Part shown: piece by piece, positions 10,657 to 22,042 of the stretch
Layout of the letters: each line of letters opens with the position of its first letter
How positions within the stretch are numbered: the first letter of the stretch is position 1
NCBI GenBank assembly: GCA_900073065.1
Contig: FJOG01000018.1
Span: 800,079 to 864,078, forward strand
DNA length: 64,000 nt
Origin: Phialocephala subalpina
Lineage: Eukaryota > Ascomycota > Leotiomycetes > Helotiales > Mollisiaceae
Direction: 5' to 3'
Notes under the pieces: generated by a model
What the model was told of the DNA's origin: nothing
Databases searched by the model: none
The model's input: only the letters and a program-made list of their open reading frames with translations
Position numbers and translations under genes: made by a program

Positions 10657-12708
10657 AGGAAGTACGAGGAAACCGGGCAAGAAGAAGGCAGAGAGGAGAG
10701 GGTGGCGGAGAAGGTGGCCTGACCCCACTTTCAGGGGCTCGCTTATTTACTTCAAAAAAATGTACACAGCAACCTTGTAGAAAGACGGCCAGATAAGATC
10801 AGTAGCGAAGAAAGGAAGAATGCAAGTTGGCCCGGGACCTAGATCTTCTTATGTCCAAACCGTCAGCATGAATCTGTGAAGGTGAGCTCAACACACAACC
10901 TAGCCCACCTCGACTCGCTTCGGACAACGAGCAAAAAAACAAATCAACACAAACGTGCAGCAAAAGTCAAACCTCTCAAAGAGAGGTCATATAAAACTAC
11001 AACTGCATCTGTGGTTTTTAAGCGGTCATGATCAGGCGACACATTCAAAGCAATTTTAAGACGTAGGAAGTGCCTTGAGACTGTGCATATCTATTGGTAA
11101 ACCGCTACTTGAAACTACCAAGCGACATTTTCAGGCAAACTCTAAGACGCAAGAGCTTCTGGGGAAGTGTGAACTTGTCTATTGGTAAACTTACTACTTG
11201 GCTATGGTTGGGAAGGTGGTTATTTAAATTTATATGGGAAGGGGAAGTTGTGAGGAACGACGATGGGGCCAGAGGGATTTGGGATTGGTGGAGGAGGGTG
11301 AAGGTGAGGGGATGGGTGAACAGGAAGGTAGGGATGGGCGATGCTTCTTCTGCATGAATGACGAGTGACTTGATGTTCTAAGCGGTGATATTCTCGAGAT
11401 CTCATTTTATTTTCATAAGAAACAGTGAGCTGTTGTCCAAAACAGAAAGCCCAAAACGTGCGTAATTACACACAAACATGAGCAGGCCGAAACCTAAATT
11501 GCAATATTTTCCCCCCTCCCATTTCATCAACCATACACCTTACTCAGTTCGTCGTCCAAAGTAATCAAATCTAGCAGTCACATCGATTTGGGTCCTGGAA
11601 ATGGCAGACATATGGGCCCCGTTACAAGAGTAGCAACCATTATCACTGGAGCACAGAGATCTTGGCCAGGAGTGCAAGGTTGGCAAATATCGATTCTTCG
11701 TCCCTCAAGAGCTCGTTTGGCCCGAACCTAGGAAGATGTCAGTACATCGTGAGTAATTCAAGGAGAAGGTTGACTTTACTGATCTTTCTAACATATGTGC
11801 TTCGACCGACTTGAGTCATCCCTACCGCCCTACGCTTGTTGAAACGGTAGCGAGAGTAGAAGTCAAGATGATGGCGATGAATGCGGTCTTTATTTTGAAG
11901 TTTTGTTGAAATTTGATGGTGATCTGGATTGGTGTTGATTGTGTTTGCTGAACTGTAGTTCTTTGAAAGTGACGAGTGTTGGGTAATTGATCCCGTTCCA
12001 AGTCGAATATCCGGCATTCCCACAATCGAGTTGTAAGCACCATTCTCCCCGTTCCCTCAAGCGTCCACGAATGAGTTCGTCCATGAAGCTTGATTCGAGC
12101 TCCTCGAAGTACCTCAAAGACTACAGCAGCCATTCAGTCTCAATCTCATGACGACAAGAGTGCTCATTTCAATGCGGGGAGTGCTAGGAGCACGTGAGGA
12201 AGCGTTGCCAAAAGGCGAGGAGGGTTGACAAAGTGATCGGCATCAGCCTCGCTCCGCAACTTGCCAGCAACCTCAGAATTTAGTCGATGTCTGATTCCAG
12301 ATTTGACGAAGCTGAGGCAGAAGACTCAGCCCTGCCGAGGACAATTCAGCGGGGTTGCCGCCATCAAACTTATGCTTACACTAGGACGCAAGGGGCTGAA
12401 TGAGCGAGCTCAGGATTTCTTGGTCACTTTCCACGCTCGCACTGAAAGAGAGAAGTACTTGAATTCTTCCGATCATGAATTCTTTTACCAAACTATGCAC
12501 ACCTGTCCGCGTCTGAACTCAGAGGTTCGCCTATCCCCCAAGGCCTTTGGGACAGCCAAAGCCTTCTTGCAGAACGCCTCAGGGGTCCGTATCTTCCAAA
12601 TCCTTTCAATAAAGCCTGTCTGGTAAACAGAAAATGCTTGTGTCCTCTTGATCGCCTCCATGCGCTTTTTATCCCAGAAAACAAAACCTAGCCACCTCCA
12701 ACGACAAA
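10657..12708. other. gene-poor 2-kb intergenic stretch
   Basis: No recognisable protein. Two near-identical short phrases recur here: 'tatctattggtaaac' at about 11087-11101 and 'tgtctattggtaaac' at about 11175-11190, each after a phrase resembling 'tttaagacgtag' or 'ctaagacgcaag', which indicates an old local duplication of about 90 bp. A minus-strand ORF at 11822-12133 ends in a hydrophobic stretch (AFIAIILTSTLATVS) but has no start codon placed to make it a leader. Confidence 0.35.
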
Positions 12709-13105
12709 NNNNNNNNNNNNNNNNNNNNNNNNNNNNNNNNNNNNNNNNNNNNNNNNNNNNNNNNNNNNNNNNNNNNNNNNNNNNNNNNNNNNNNNNNNNN
12801 NNNNNNNNNNNNNNNNNNNNNNNNNNNNNNNNNNNNNNNNNNNNNNNNNNNNNNNNNNNNNNNNNNNNNNNNNNNNNNNNNNNNNNNNNNNNNNNNNNNN
12901 NNNNNNNNNNNNNNNNNNNNNNNNNNNNNNNNNNNNNNNNNNNNNNNNNNNNNNNNNNNNNNNNNNNNNNNNNNNNNNNNNNNNNNNNNNNNNNNNNNNN
13001 NNNNNNNNNNNNNNNNNNNNNNNNNNNNNNNNNNNNNNNNNNNNNNNNNNNNNNNNNNNNNNNNNNNNNNNNNNNNNNNNNNNNNNNNNNNNNNNNNNNN
13101 NNNNN
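12709..13105. other. assembly gap (397 N)
   Basis: A run of undetermined bases. Frames shown across it are artefacts. It cuts the 3' part of the minus-strand hypothetical gene that begins near 14357. Confidence 0.99.
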
Positions 13106-14357
13106 TTAACCACCCACTTCGGTCGAAGTCTATTGCTTCCGCCACAGCAGTCTTCGGCAAGGCAGCCCGCTTAGCATGACCTCTAATCAAGCTCAGTCCC
13201 CACCTATTTGGGTTAAATTCGCTCGTCAGCGCATCGTCCCAGCCAGAGCGCGCCTTTTGCGAACTAGACGGATACAACCACACCACGGCCTTCTCCAGAT
13301 CTTCCTTGATAAATCTATGACTTCTGTCCAGAAGAGGTATGACGCCTAGACCCAGGATCTCGGAGTTAGCATTGCTATTTCAAGCTCTTCAAAGAGGAAA
13401 GGAGAGGAGATAATGTTCCAAAGGTCTCGAGACATTCGGGACTCTCGGTAGAAAGAGGAGAAGGATATATTGCTCACCAGGACCCAGTTCTCCCATGCTG
13501 TAAGTAAACAGCCTATAATTACCAGTAACCGTATCGAAGTCCGCACACAGCCTTTGGCGTAGCATTGAAGGATCCGGGGGGTTAGGGACAATGGATTTAG
13601 GGGTGTCCATACGGAAACGGTTCCATCCCATGATGGCTGCCAAGAGAGCCGCCACGAATTCATTGACCAATGATATCCGTTCTAGTTCCCAGAGAGGAAA
13701 GAGGCTGTAGGTGGTTGCCAAGGGACCTAGAATACTTCTATGAGAAAGTGTGTACCAGTTCTGGCGATTTGGATATCTGTTCGGGTGCTGGTGCTCCAAT
13801 GTATCTGTGTCCAGTTGGCCAAATATATTCATGATCAACTGAAGCCGGAAGAAAGCCTGCGCGATACCCCGGCGTTCATTGATGCTCATTTCCCAGTCAT
13901 AACGTACACCGTGAAGTCTCATGAAGCTAAATCGGAAACTTGCATACCATTCCACAAAGGACTGAACGACTCGATTCCATCGAACCACTTTCACGGCCGT
14001 CTCTTGAGAAATAGGTTTCCTCGAATGTTTGTGGTACTCCTCGACAGAATTTCTGAGCTGGGTCGCGTATTTTTGATTCCTCGTGGACGTATCGAGTTTC
14101 GCTGTAGATGCTAGGGCTATGGCATCTCTGAGGACGGGCCCCAGTTCGTGGGAGAGAACGTCGAGTAGGACGGACACCTTGGCTGACCGGAAATCCGCGT
14201 AGATGAACGGTGACCCGGCGCGAATGAATGCGTGGAGATCCTCTATGTTTTCTATTTCGGCCATGATGCAGTATATAGTATCTGGGTTCGATATCAACTC
14301 AATTGCACAGGATGGCTCTCTTCCAAGACGATCTGCTTGCCGTCTAGTGGGAGGCAT
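13106..14357 (-). CDS. hypothetical protein, 3' end lost in assembly gap
   Basis: Main exon is minus 14357 to about 13480-13390. The codon at 14384 is TTG, so ATG 14357 is preferred. A second coding stretch on the same strand (about 13367-13106, containing LGVIPLLDRSHRFIKEDLEKA and WGLSLIRGHAKRAALPK) runs into the N gap and is probably its C-terminal part, joined by an intron with a likely GTGAGC donor near 13479; I could not fix the acceptor in frame. The N-terminal phrase DLHAFIRAGSPFIYADFRSAKVSVL resembles a recurrent motif in uncharacterised Pezizomycotina proteins that begin with F-box-like segments. No catalytic motif, membrane segment or signal peptide was seen. Function unknown. Confidence 0.5.
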
Positions 14358-14384
14358 GGCAGTGTCCTCGCTTCGTTCGGACAA

Positions 14385-15295
14385 TGCGTCGTTGGATTCG
14401 GTATGCTTGGCTGTGTCCTTCCCTCTGACCTTCCTTCTGACCTTTTTTCTAACTCAATTGCTTCTGACCCCTCTTCTTCGTTTCTTTGCTATGACGTCCG
14501 ATACGTAAACTCCGTGAGCTGAAATCGAAGAAGTGGATGATAGAAAAATATTTGCACTACAGCTCTGCTGCGCCAAAGAATGCTGGTGTTGAGGTAGAAG
14601 CGATGAAGAATGATGGTTACGTGCTTTCAAATGTTTAGGGGTTCTGAGAAAGCTTTTTGGAAAGGCGCTGTGCAGTGTGCAGGAAGAGCAGTCCTGACCA
14701 GCATAACGAAAGTGGGAGGGGCGAGGTAGACTGGAGGCACTGCCGACCTATCTTGGGCATCATGACCTCTGACTACACCTGAAAACAGACAATTGATGGC
14801 CCTGAATCCACGGGACTTTGAAATTTGGTAACCAGCCCGCTCAAGGGAGTAAGTTATGTCCAGACCACGTGACCAAAATATTCTGGCCATGGAAAGACTT
14901 GATAAAGAATGAAACACTTGACTAGTCGCTACAAGTACTACCAAAGAATACCAAGAAGCAAGAAAGTAAACGACAAAGTCGAAAGAATAAAGAGTTCAGA
15001 GTTCAACTCGGGCTCGTATTAAACTCACGCTCGAGCTCAACAAGTCTAGACTCTTAAAATTCATGTTTCGAGCTCGAGACGAATGAGATGCCGCCTTGCA
15101 GACTTCAATCGTCAGATCAGATGACGCGAACATAAAGTTCAAACGTACGTGAAAATTCAAGAAGCTCGCTCACTCGCATCCAACTCAGCACTAACCACCC
15201 GCTCGCTCCGGCCTCCACTACCCCATTGAAAGTTTTATACCGTAATCTTCCTCATTTGAACAGCTGCCTATTCACCTCTTCCCCAAGTTCTCAAC
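14385..15295. other. intergenic, palindrome-rich near 15000-15080
   Basis: No gene. Around 15000-15085 there is a cluster of GAGCTC/CTCGAG palindromes (gctcgagctc near 15030 and gagctcgagac near 15070, flanking an AT-rich middle). The stretch could form a stem or hold paired binding sites. It lies about 230 bp upstream of the methyltransferase start. Confidence 0.3.
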
Positions 15296-16158
15296 ATGGC
15301 TTCAATCACAGAAAACCACCGTGACCCAAAAGACAAATACCCAGGACCAAGAAACACGCCAGAGGCCCTTCGTCTCCACGCACAGCACGATCTCGCTTGC
15401 CACGCCCTCGGTGGCTTGAAACTATGTCCTGTAGACACCACTCGTCCCAGGCTCCAAATACTCGACTCCGGCACCTCCGATGGCCATTTCCTATCTTCAC
15501 TCATCCCTCTGCTCCCCAATCCAGAAACATGTAGCCTGATAGGGATGGACATCGCTCCCTTCCCTCCGCCCAAGGATCTCCCGTCCAACATCATTCTCCA
15601 GAAACAAAACGTCCTTGAAGAATGGCCAAAAGACTGGGAAGGAACTTTCGATTTCGTGCATCAGCGCGCCGTGCTGTCCAATGCTCGAACCTTCAAGATA
15701 GGCGTCGACGTCGTGAAGCGACTTATCGGATTGACAAAGAAAGGCGGTTACATCCAACTCGTCGACGGCATTACGCTCACTGGTCCAATAAGTCCTCCGA
15801 CAAGCCCTCAGAAAAATTATTCAAAGTGATGGGCACCTTCCTGGAATCAGTAGACATGATGCCTGATCCCGGCCTACGGCTGCGTGAGATGCTTGGGGAA
15901 GCAGGAGGGCCGACGAACCTGGGATGGAAAGAAGGTATTTGTATTTTAGGAAAGGGAGCCGGGAGTAAGGAGCTGGAAGAGGCGGGAAGGGTGCAGATTG
16001 AGGGATTATTTGGGGTGATAGTTCCGTTGATGGGGACTATGAAGGATCCGCCGATGAGTGGGGAGGAGTTGGAAGTGTTAAGGCCGGAGGTGTTTAGGAA
16101 GGCGGAAGAGGAGGGGGTTGAGATGAGGTGGTATGCTGCTTGGGGTCAGCGTATGTGA
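15296..16158 (+). CDS. SAM-dependent methyltransferase-like gene with a frame break at ~15783-15811
   Basis: The first frame (15296 to about 15780) holds a class I methyltransferase core: LQILDSGTSDGHFLSSL is a variant motif I (normally DxGxGxG), then LIGMDIAPF, FDFVHQRAVLSN and KKGGYIQLVDG. The continuing C-terminal part (LFKVMGTFLESVDMMPDPGLRLREMLGEAGG to stop 16158) is in another frame. A 29-nt GT...AG segment (15783-15811 approximately) would restore frame, but that is far shorter than other introns here. Otherwise this is a one-base indel, either a pseudogene or an assembly error. The layout resembles LaeA/UMTA-type fungal methyltransferases, whose substrates are mostly unknown. It converges with the MFS gene. 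Confidence 0.65.
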
Positions 16159-16205
16159 GCTACCCATCAGAAGAGAAACTTACTATCGAACCTCAAGTTG
16201 CCATC

Positions 16206-17635
16206 TTATCTCGTCGCCGCAAACATCTTCCTAGGCCTCAAAAACCACCCCAAAATAACCAACCCACTAACACTCATCGTCGTCCCCGTAAAAATAACCA
16301 AACTCCTAAACCTCTCCACCCCATAAACATTCAACCTGACATTCCTCTCTAACAATCCCGAACTAATAGGGCCAGCAAGCACATTCCCGATTCCTTGCAA
16401 AAACACCAGAATCGCGTAGGTTGCGATTACAGCAGATGGGTCATCACTGACCGCCTTCCCCATTCCTGCTCGCATGGCTGAGGACGCATATCCAAAGAAG
16501 CCATACATGATGCTGAAGAGGATGAGGAGACCCAGGGATTTCGAGAGGCCCCAAACGGCAAAGGAACCGATGGTAGCGACCATGGCGGAAACTATATACA
16601 GCGTGCTAACCGAGACTTGCTTGTCGGTCAGAAAACCGAAGGCCAATTGACCAATGAGTTGCGCGACAGCCATGATTGCTAGGACTAAAGCGCCTTGTGT
16701 TGAGCTGAGACCGATTGCGGTTGCGTATGATGGGAGATATAGAGCTGGGAAGAAGAAGCCGAGGCCTTGGATCAAAGTTGAAATACCGAAGACCCAGAAT
16801 AGAGGCTGCTTGAGGAATGACCAATTCGTCTTTGCCATGGTGCTATGCTCGGATGGTGGAAGACGTCCTTTGAGGAAGGGAATCAGGGGTCCAGTAAGAA
16901 TTGCCATCGCGACAGCGATTGCTTGCAAAGTCGTCTTATATCCATACTTGTTCAGCAAGGCGGAAATGATGAACGGCATAATTGCACCCGATGCTCCCGA
17001 CGCGCTGGCGATGAGGCCTAGCGCCATACCCTTCCGTTGAACCCACCATTCATCCACCATGGCGATGATTGGGTACGTGAGAGTAATGAACCCGAAACCA
17101 TACATCACTCCCTGAGTAGCGATCAGACCTGGGACGCTGGTAACGAAAGATCCGGCGACAAGACCGCCGATACAGATGGGCCATCCGATCCAGATTTGAA
17201 GACGATGGTACTTTGGGAACCTCTTTGTCACCATTGCTGATACGGGTGCTCCTAGATAGGACATTCCTTGCGCAAGAGTTCCGATGAGTGCGATTTTGGA
17301 GTTGGAGCCTTGAAACTGCGGCAGGGTTGAGTAATAGTCTTGAAAGACACCGAAGGAAATAGGAAAGCCTTTACGCGTTAGATGTGATGAGTGAGATTGT
17401 GAGAATTGGAGGACTTACCCCAGAGTAAAGCTTCAAAAATAAATGCGGCGATGAGAACTTTCCACGCGTCAGGACCTCCGTCCACGGGCTTCAATTGCTG
17501 AATCACGATATCTCGTCCTTCGACATCTTGAGCTCCTCCATATCGATCAGAGACGGAGTCGGAGTTGTTTCTCTCGTTCGAGTCTGATCGAGTCCAGTCA
17601 TCTAGCTCAATGTTGCACTGAATTGAGGTTGCCAT
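16206..17635 (-). CDS. MFS transporter, monocarboxylate-porter (MCT) type
   Basis: Exons 17635-17419 and 17368-16206 on the minus strand (intron 50 nt), 459 aa. A hydrophilic, Asp/Ser/Arg-rich N-terminus of about 50 residues precedes DAWKVLIAAFIFEALLWG and then a full set of about 12 hydrophobic segments. The phrase GFPISFGVFQDYY across the splice, GGLVAGSFV, and GMALGLIASASGASGAIMP are typical of fungal MCT-like carriers for organic acids or secondary metabolites. Start chosen at the Met preceding ATSIQCN; the longer frame to 17938 is basic and non-conserved looking. Located in the plasma membrane by family. Substrate unknown; the neighbour is a methyltransferase. Confidence 0.85.
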
Positions 17636-18439
17636 TAGAGGGGTCGACGGCACGTGAGGATGAGAGTGCAATATTTTGTTCGGTGAGCTTCCTTGCCTAG
17701 ACGAGATGTTCTTTTCTGCATCAGATATATTTCCTAGGTATCCGGCAATTGATATATCTGCTTTGAAAAAGTACGACGCCGACGGTGTCGCTTTGCATCG
17801 GAAGATGGTGGATGTGATTGGTAATTTGCTGGCTCCACTCGCGCCCTGAACTTGACGGCCGACAACGGCTTCAAGCGCGGGAACTATGCCAATTTTTATT
17901 GGAGTTCTAATGCGAGGAAAAGTCATTATCTCAATCACACTTTGGAGGAAGTGGTGATACCACAGGAATATCGTTCATCGCGGGTGAATAGTCGAATGTC
18001 CGACATAATCAATCGTGGTGTTGTGATAAGGTCGCTATGCAGAAGAACGAAGTATGATATGCCCAGTCTCAAGTAGAGTTTCTTCAAAGGATGTGTACTA
18101 TTAATCTTGCTGCCACATCATTGCGCGTGCTGCAATGCCTTCATGGGGCACTCACATCCCACTAAGAAATAAGTATCTACGTACGAATGACCTCCGCAGG
18201 TAGCTGGTGTTGAGACGCCTCAAGAGTTGCTCTGTACTGACTTCCTAGGAAACTCCCAGAACCGCGAAAAACGTAGAATAGAAGACAACAGACGAAGTGA
18301 AGAGAAACCTTCATTTACCTGAGGTGAAGAACTATTAACATTACCAGCAAATGTATTTAAGGTTAGATGACAAGCAACAGCCAGGCAGGTGTGATTCTGA
18401 ACGAATGAACCCCAGAGACTGAAAGAAAATGACCACTTT
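17636..18439. other. intergenic spacer
   Basis: Upstream region of the MFS gene and downstream of the chitin synthase remnant. A minus-strand frame 18220-18465 follows the remnant but matches nothing I recognise. Confidence 0.35.
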
Positions 18440-20384
18440 TTAATCAGTACTGGAGAGACGCTCAACCGAAGCTTCCTTTCGAAACAGTTCTTGTAGCGCT
18501 CGAAAGCGTCCTTGTTTATACGGGATCACAGTGATCTCTTTACACCCAGAGTGAGAGGTGTTCCAGTCCTTTGAGGGCTGCGGCTGCTTGCTCCACAGTT
18601 TGTGTATCGTATCTGGATTGACTTTGGTTCCCACCTCAATTGCTACGCATAACCTCGGTTAAAGGTAGTTTGCGAAGGCTTTGGTCCATGATTGAGGTGA
18701 ATCCGCAAACCCATCTGCTTGTAGGTATGTGATCACCTGAACTGGTGTACCCTTTTGCGGCAAGAATGGGAGGGAACTTGGGAGGGAACTTGGGGGGCTC
18801 TCAATTCGAGGCGTAAGTTGAGTAGTGTACTGACATGATGGTTAGCTGGGTCAGGAATCACGGAAAGAATTAGCAACCTCAAAGCAATGGGCTCGCACAG
18901 GTCGACCGTTCACATCCGAAGGAAAATCGGTAGACATCTGTATCCTTCCATCTTCGCCTCGAACTACAATATCTGTGTCTTCGTTCCAGGACAAGCAGAC
19001 TCCTAGATCCTGGAGCATAACAGCGGTCCTGTTTGTTATGACACTTTCGCTTATAATAGCAACAACAATGCGCTTCCAAGAGGTGTCTCCCCATGGGCTG
19101 CTCGATATTGTCGAGATAAATCGGATGCATTCTATAGCGTTCAACAAAGTGCGAGCCAACGCCACATCCTCTTTGCCATGTGGCCTCGAATCCAACCCAG
19201 AAATGGAAATAGACATGAGAATTTCTATTCGGCGTGGTCGCGCAAACAAAGCTGGGCGTAACAGGAACATGTTTGGAACGAAATCGTCCAGGCGATAGTC
19301 GAGAGTGGTATACCTGGCATGAGTAAATTCATCTCGCAATGGAGGCGCAGCATGTGGCACCCTCATCAAGATTCGTCCTAGGGCGGGCATATCCAGAACG
19401 AGATGACCACCAGAGACGTCAATCTCTTGAGTTGATGCCACCCGTCGACTTAAGGTGGGATCTGACTCGAATACCTCAGGCTCCTTGGAATGATTGCCGC
19501 GAATCACGTCTACCCGCCTGTGCTCTAACATTGCATACTCACCCTCAGAATGTCGCTCATCGTCCAGCGGTGCCTCCTCTTCTCGTGTTGTTTCGATCTC
19601 GAGTTCATTTGTGCCTCGCTGGGTGACCTCTTGATTTGCGAGAAACGGTCCCGCAGCAATCTCTTCCTCGCCATGTAGTCAACACTAGCCACGTCGGGAT
19701 CGTCTGACAAAGTGTCACAAACAGTCTCAGCATATGTCGTAAGATTGTCCAGATATCTTTCTAACATGAATCCTGATGTGTTTCTAACATTCGCATCTTG
19801 AGGAAGTTGCTGTTGCAGACGAGCGATCTCAGCGAGGATCTGAGTGGTATCTGCCTTGATGGCAGAAGTATCGGTTCGTATCTCTTGAGTGTCTGCTTTG
19901 ATCTCCCTAGCCATAATCCTAGCGTGTGAACCATTAGCAGAGTTCACAATGAGGACACGGGATAATTACATGGTGACCATATCAAATGCAATCTCAAGTG
20001 TAGATTTATGCGCCTCCAGGCTCGATCGTAGTTTCGCCGTATCGTCCTTGCCTCCCGTTGCCCACGTAGCAGCCTTGCTCAGCTTACTGCCCTCATTGCT
20101 CTCGAGTGTCTTCTCAATCTCGGTGACAACGCCCCCGCAGTTCGTGGTTATGCCCGTAGTCCGTTTTTTTGAGGGCATCTGGAAAGTAACCGTTCGTGGG
20201 GCTTGCAGCGTCGTCCGCAAGCAATTCCAGTAGTGTCTTGAGCGACTGTAGCTCCCGGGAGACTATGTCAAGGTCGCTCCTCGCAGCCGCGAACGTCGTG
20301 CACGAATCCATTGATCGCGATAGATATCTTCACGACGGTTCCTATCAGGCCGAGACAGGTCGTCGTAATGGAAAATGGATCCAT
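18440..20384 (-). pseudogene. degenerate chimera: fungal STAND-type N-terminal domain joined to a chitin synthase (GT2) fragment
   Basis: Read on the minus strand. From ATG 20384 (MDPFSITTTCLGLIG) to about 19600 runs the 'fungal N' domain found at the head of STAND/NACHT proteins, with SRELQSLKTLLELLADD, ITTNCGGVVTEIEKTLE and a coiled-coil stretch of IKADTQEI repeats. Introns 19919-19969 and 19484-19541 fit. After them comes chitin synthase sequence: GGHLVLDMPALGRIL, RDEFTHARYTTLDY, LRPALFARPR, ALARTLLNAIECIRF, WGDTSWKRIVVAIIS, RTAVMLQDLGV, then after stop codons KGTPVQVITYL, SWTKAFANYL, CVAIEVGTKVNPDTIHKLW and ITVIPYKQGRFRALQ. Damage: +1 shifts near 20288 and in a 7-T run (20164-20170), a stop at 18851, a stop after ANYL, and the VTMYNED motif replaced. 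The QxxRW catalytic end was not found. No active enzyme is expected. Confidence 0.7.
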
Positions 20385-20737
20385 TTTGACACATGGCATC
20401 CTCTAGGACAGGTAAGGTCATGATTGCGGCAGGTGTGCGGGAAAGGTTGCAGCATCGCGAGGCTGTGGCTTGCTTCGGCGTTTGGGCTATTTTCCTTTCT
20501 TATTGTTGAAGCCAGGATTATCAGGATGCCAACAGTGCAGCCTTGGGGGCCGTTAAAATCTCCGTGTCGAGACGCGCCGATGGTCCGTCTCCAGCCAATC
20601 AGCAACGAGTACACTAAGAGCGTCTCTCTCCAAACTCAAGATAAATAATCTCAATGCCTCATATTTCTTTCCTCTTTATCATATCGTTCGCTTTCTCATT
20701 TCCTCTTTGCATCCTCGTTGAAAGTTCCAATAAAACA
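20385..20737. other. divergent spacer: chimera pseudogene / ceramidase
   Basis: A 353-bp region separating the minus-strand chimera from the plus-strand ceramidase. No gene seen. Confidence 0.35.
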
Positions 20738-21874
20738 ATGGGTTTTTTGCAATGGCCGTATGTTGAAGGCTCCTCAGCATGGGGAGAGATGACTTCCTCG
20801 ACAAGGTTTGCGTGATATTGCCCTGAGTATAAATCTTCTACTAAAAAATTTGCAGATTCTGCGAATTGGTGAGCTTTGTCTTGACAAATTTGGCTCAAAA
20901 TGGAAGCTGAAGTGCTCAGGACTTCTACCTGACGTCCTACGTCGCTGAATTCATCAACACAGCAACGTCTCTCATGTACCGTACGCCGTCCTTGTCCCAC
21001 GAAATTAGTAGCTCTCCTGCTGATGAACAGTGCATCTGGGATGGGTCGGTATCCAAAATACCAGGCGCCACGGCCGTGACAAGGTCATCATCCTCTGCTA
21101 CGCCCTATTAGCATCCGTCGGTCCAGGATCAATGGCATACCACACAACCATCAAATACACCGGCCAAATGGGTACCCCCCCCCTTCCCCTCTCATCTCCC
21201 TCTCACTAACTCTTCAAAAGTCGACGAATTCTCAATGCTCTACGCAACATCCGCCATCCTGTTTGCAGCTCTGAGTGTGACACTCGGACCCGAAAGTCGT
21301 ACCTTTCTAGGATACGCAGTATCCTGCATAGCATTCGCTACCTCTATCCTCCACTATTGTCTTGACTATACGCCTGGATTCCAGATCGTGTTCGGGTTGA
21401 TGGTTCTTACGGTTTTTGTGGCGTGTGTGCGGTTGGTGAAGTTGAGGGTTGATGATCGAGAGGTTGTGAGGGATATGAAGAGGTTGGCGTTGTTTGGTGC
21501 AGTGTCGTTTGTTGGGGGGTATGTGCTTTGGAATATTGATAATGAGTTTTGTGCCGAGCTGAGAAATGCGAGGGATGCTGTTGGTATGCCTTTGGGATTT
21601 GTGTTGGAGTTGCATGGCTGGTGAGTACAGTCCATCCCTAGTTTCGGCGGTATTGCTGATGGCAATGCCACGCAGGTGGCATATTTTCACTGGCCTTGCA
21701 GTATACTACTATATGGTTTTCATCGAGTATCTGCGATTGTACCTCGGAAGGCAGGATAAAGATGCTAAAAGCTTCAATTTCGTTTTGATCTGGCGCAGCG
21801 TCTTGGATCTGCCTCGTCTTAAGGTCGTCCAACACAACGTCGAAAGAAATCAAGGGCGAAGAAAGGGAACATAG
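20738..21874 (+). CDS. alkaline ceramidase (YPC1/YDC1/ACER family)
   Basis: Integral ER-membrane hydrolase releasing sphingoid base and fatty acid from (phyto/dihydro)ceramide. Six exons: 20738-20805, 20856-20868 (13 nt), 20920-20980, 21031-21171, 21221-21620 and 21676-21874; 293 aa, family-typical. Conserved blocks: WGEMTSSTRFCELDFYLTSY (equivalent of the WG..TS..NWCE segment, reconstructed across the micro-exon), EFINTATSLMYLHLG, SMAYHTT, VDEFSMLYAT and the C-terminal LHGWWHIFTGLAVYYY, which supplies the metal-binding histidines. Seven hydrophobic segments follow. In the family's usual SxxFHATL motif the corresponding residues here are SMAYHTTI, retaining Ser and His. All five introns are GT-AG and 48-56 nt. 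Confidence 0.9.
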
Positions 21875-22042
21875 AGACTCGAGATCCAGTTCTGCCGCAA
21901 GTGGAACTGGAAAGTTCGCAGGTTCTAAAGAATTGATGTCCAAGATAGTATGGACACGTAAAGGCTGCAAATGTATAGTAAAAAGAACTTTAAGAAGCAG
22001 ACAGATAGAAGCAAGCAATTGGCAATGTTTCATGGCTATATC

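Noticed and set aside
12669..13286. Long ORFs across the N run
   Set aside because: Their length is due to undetermined bases, not sequence.
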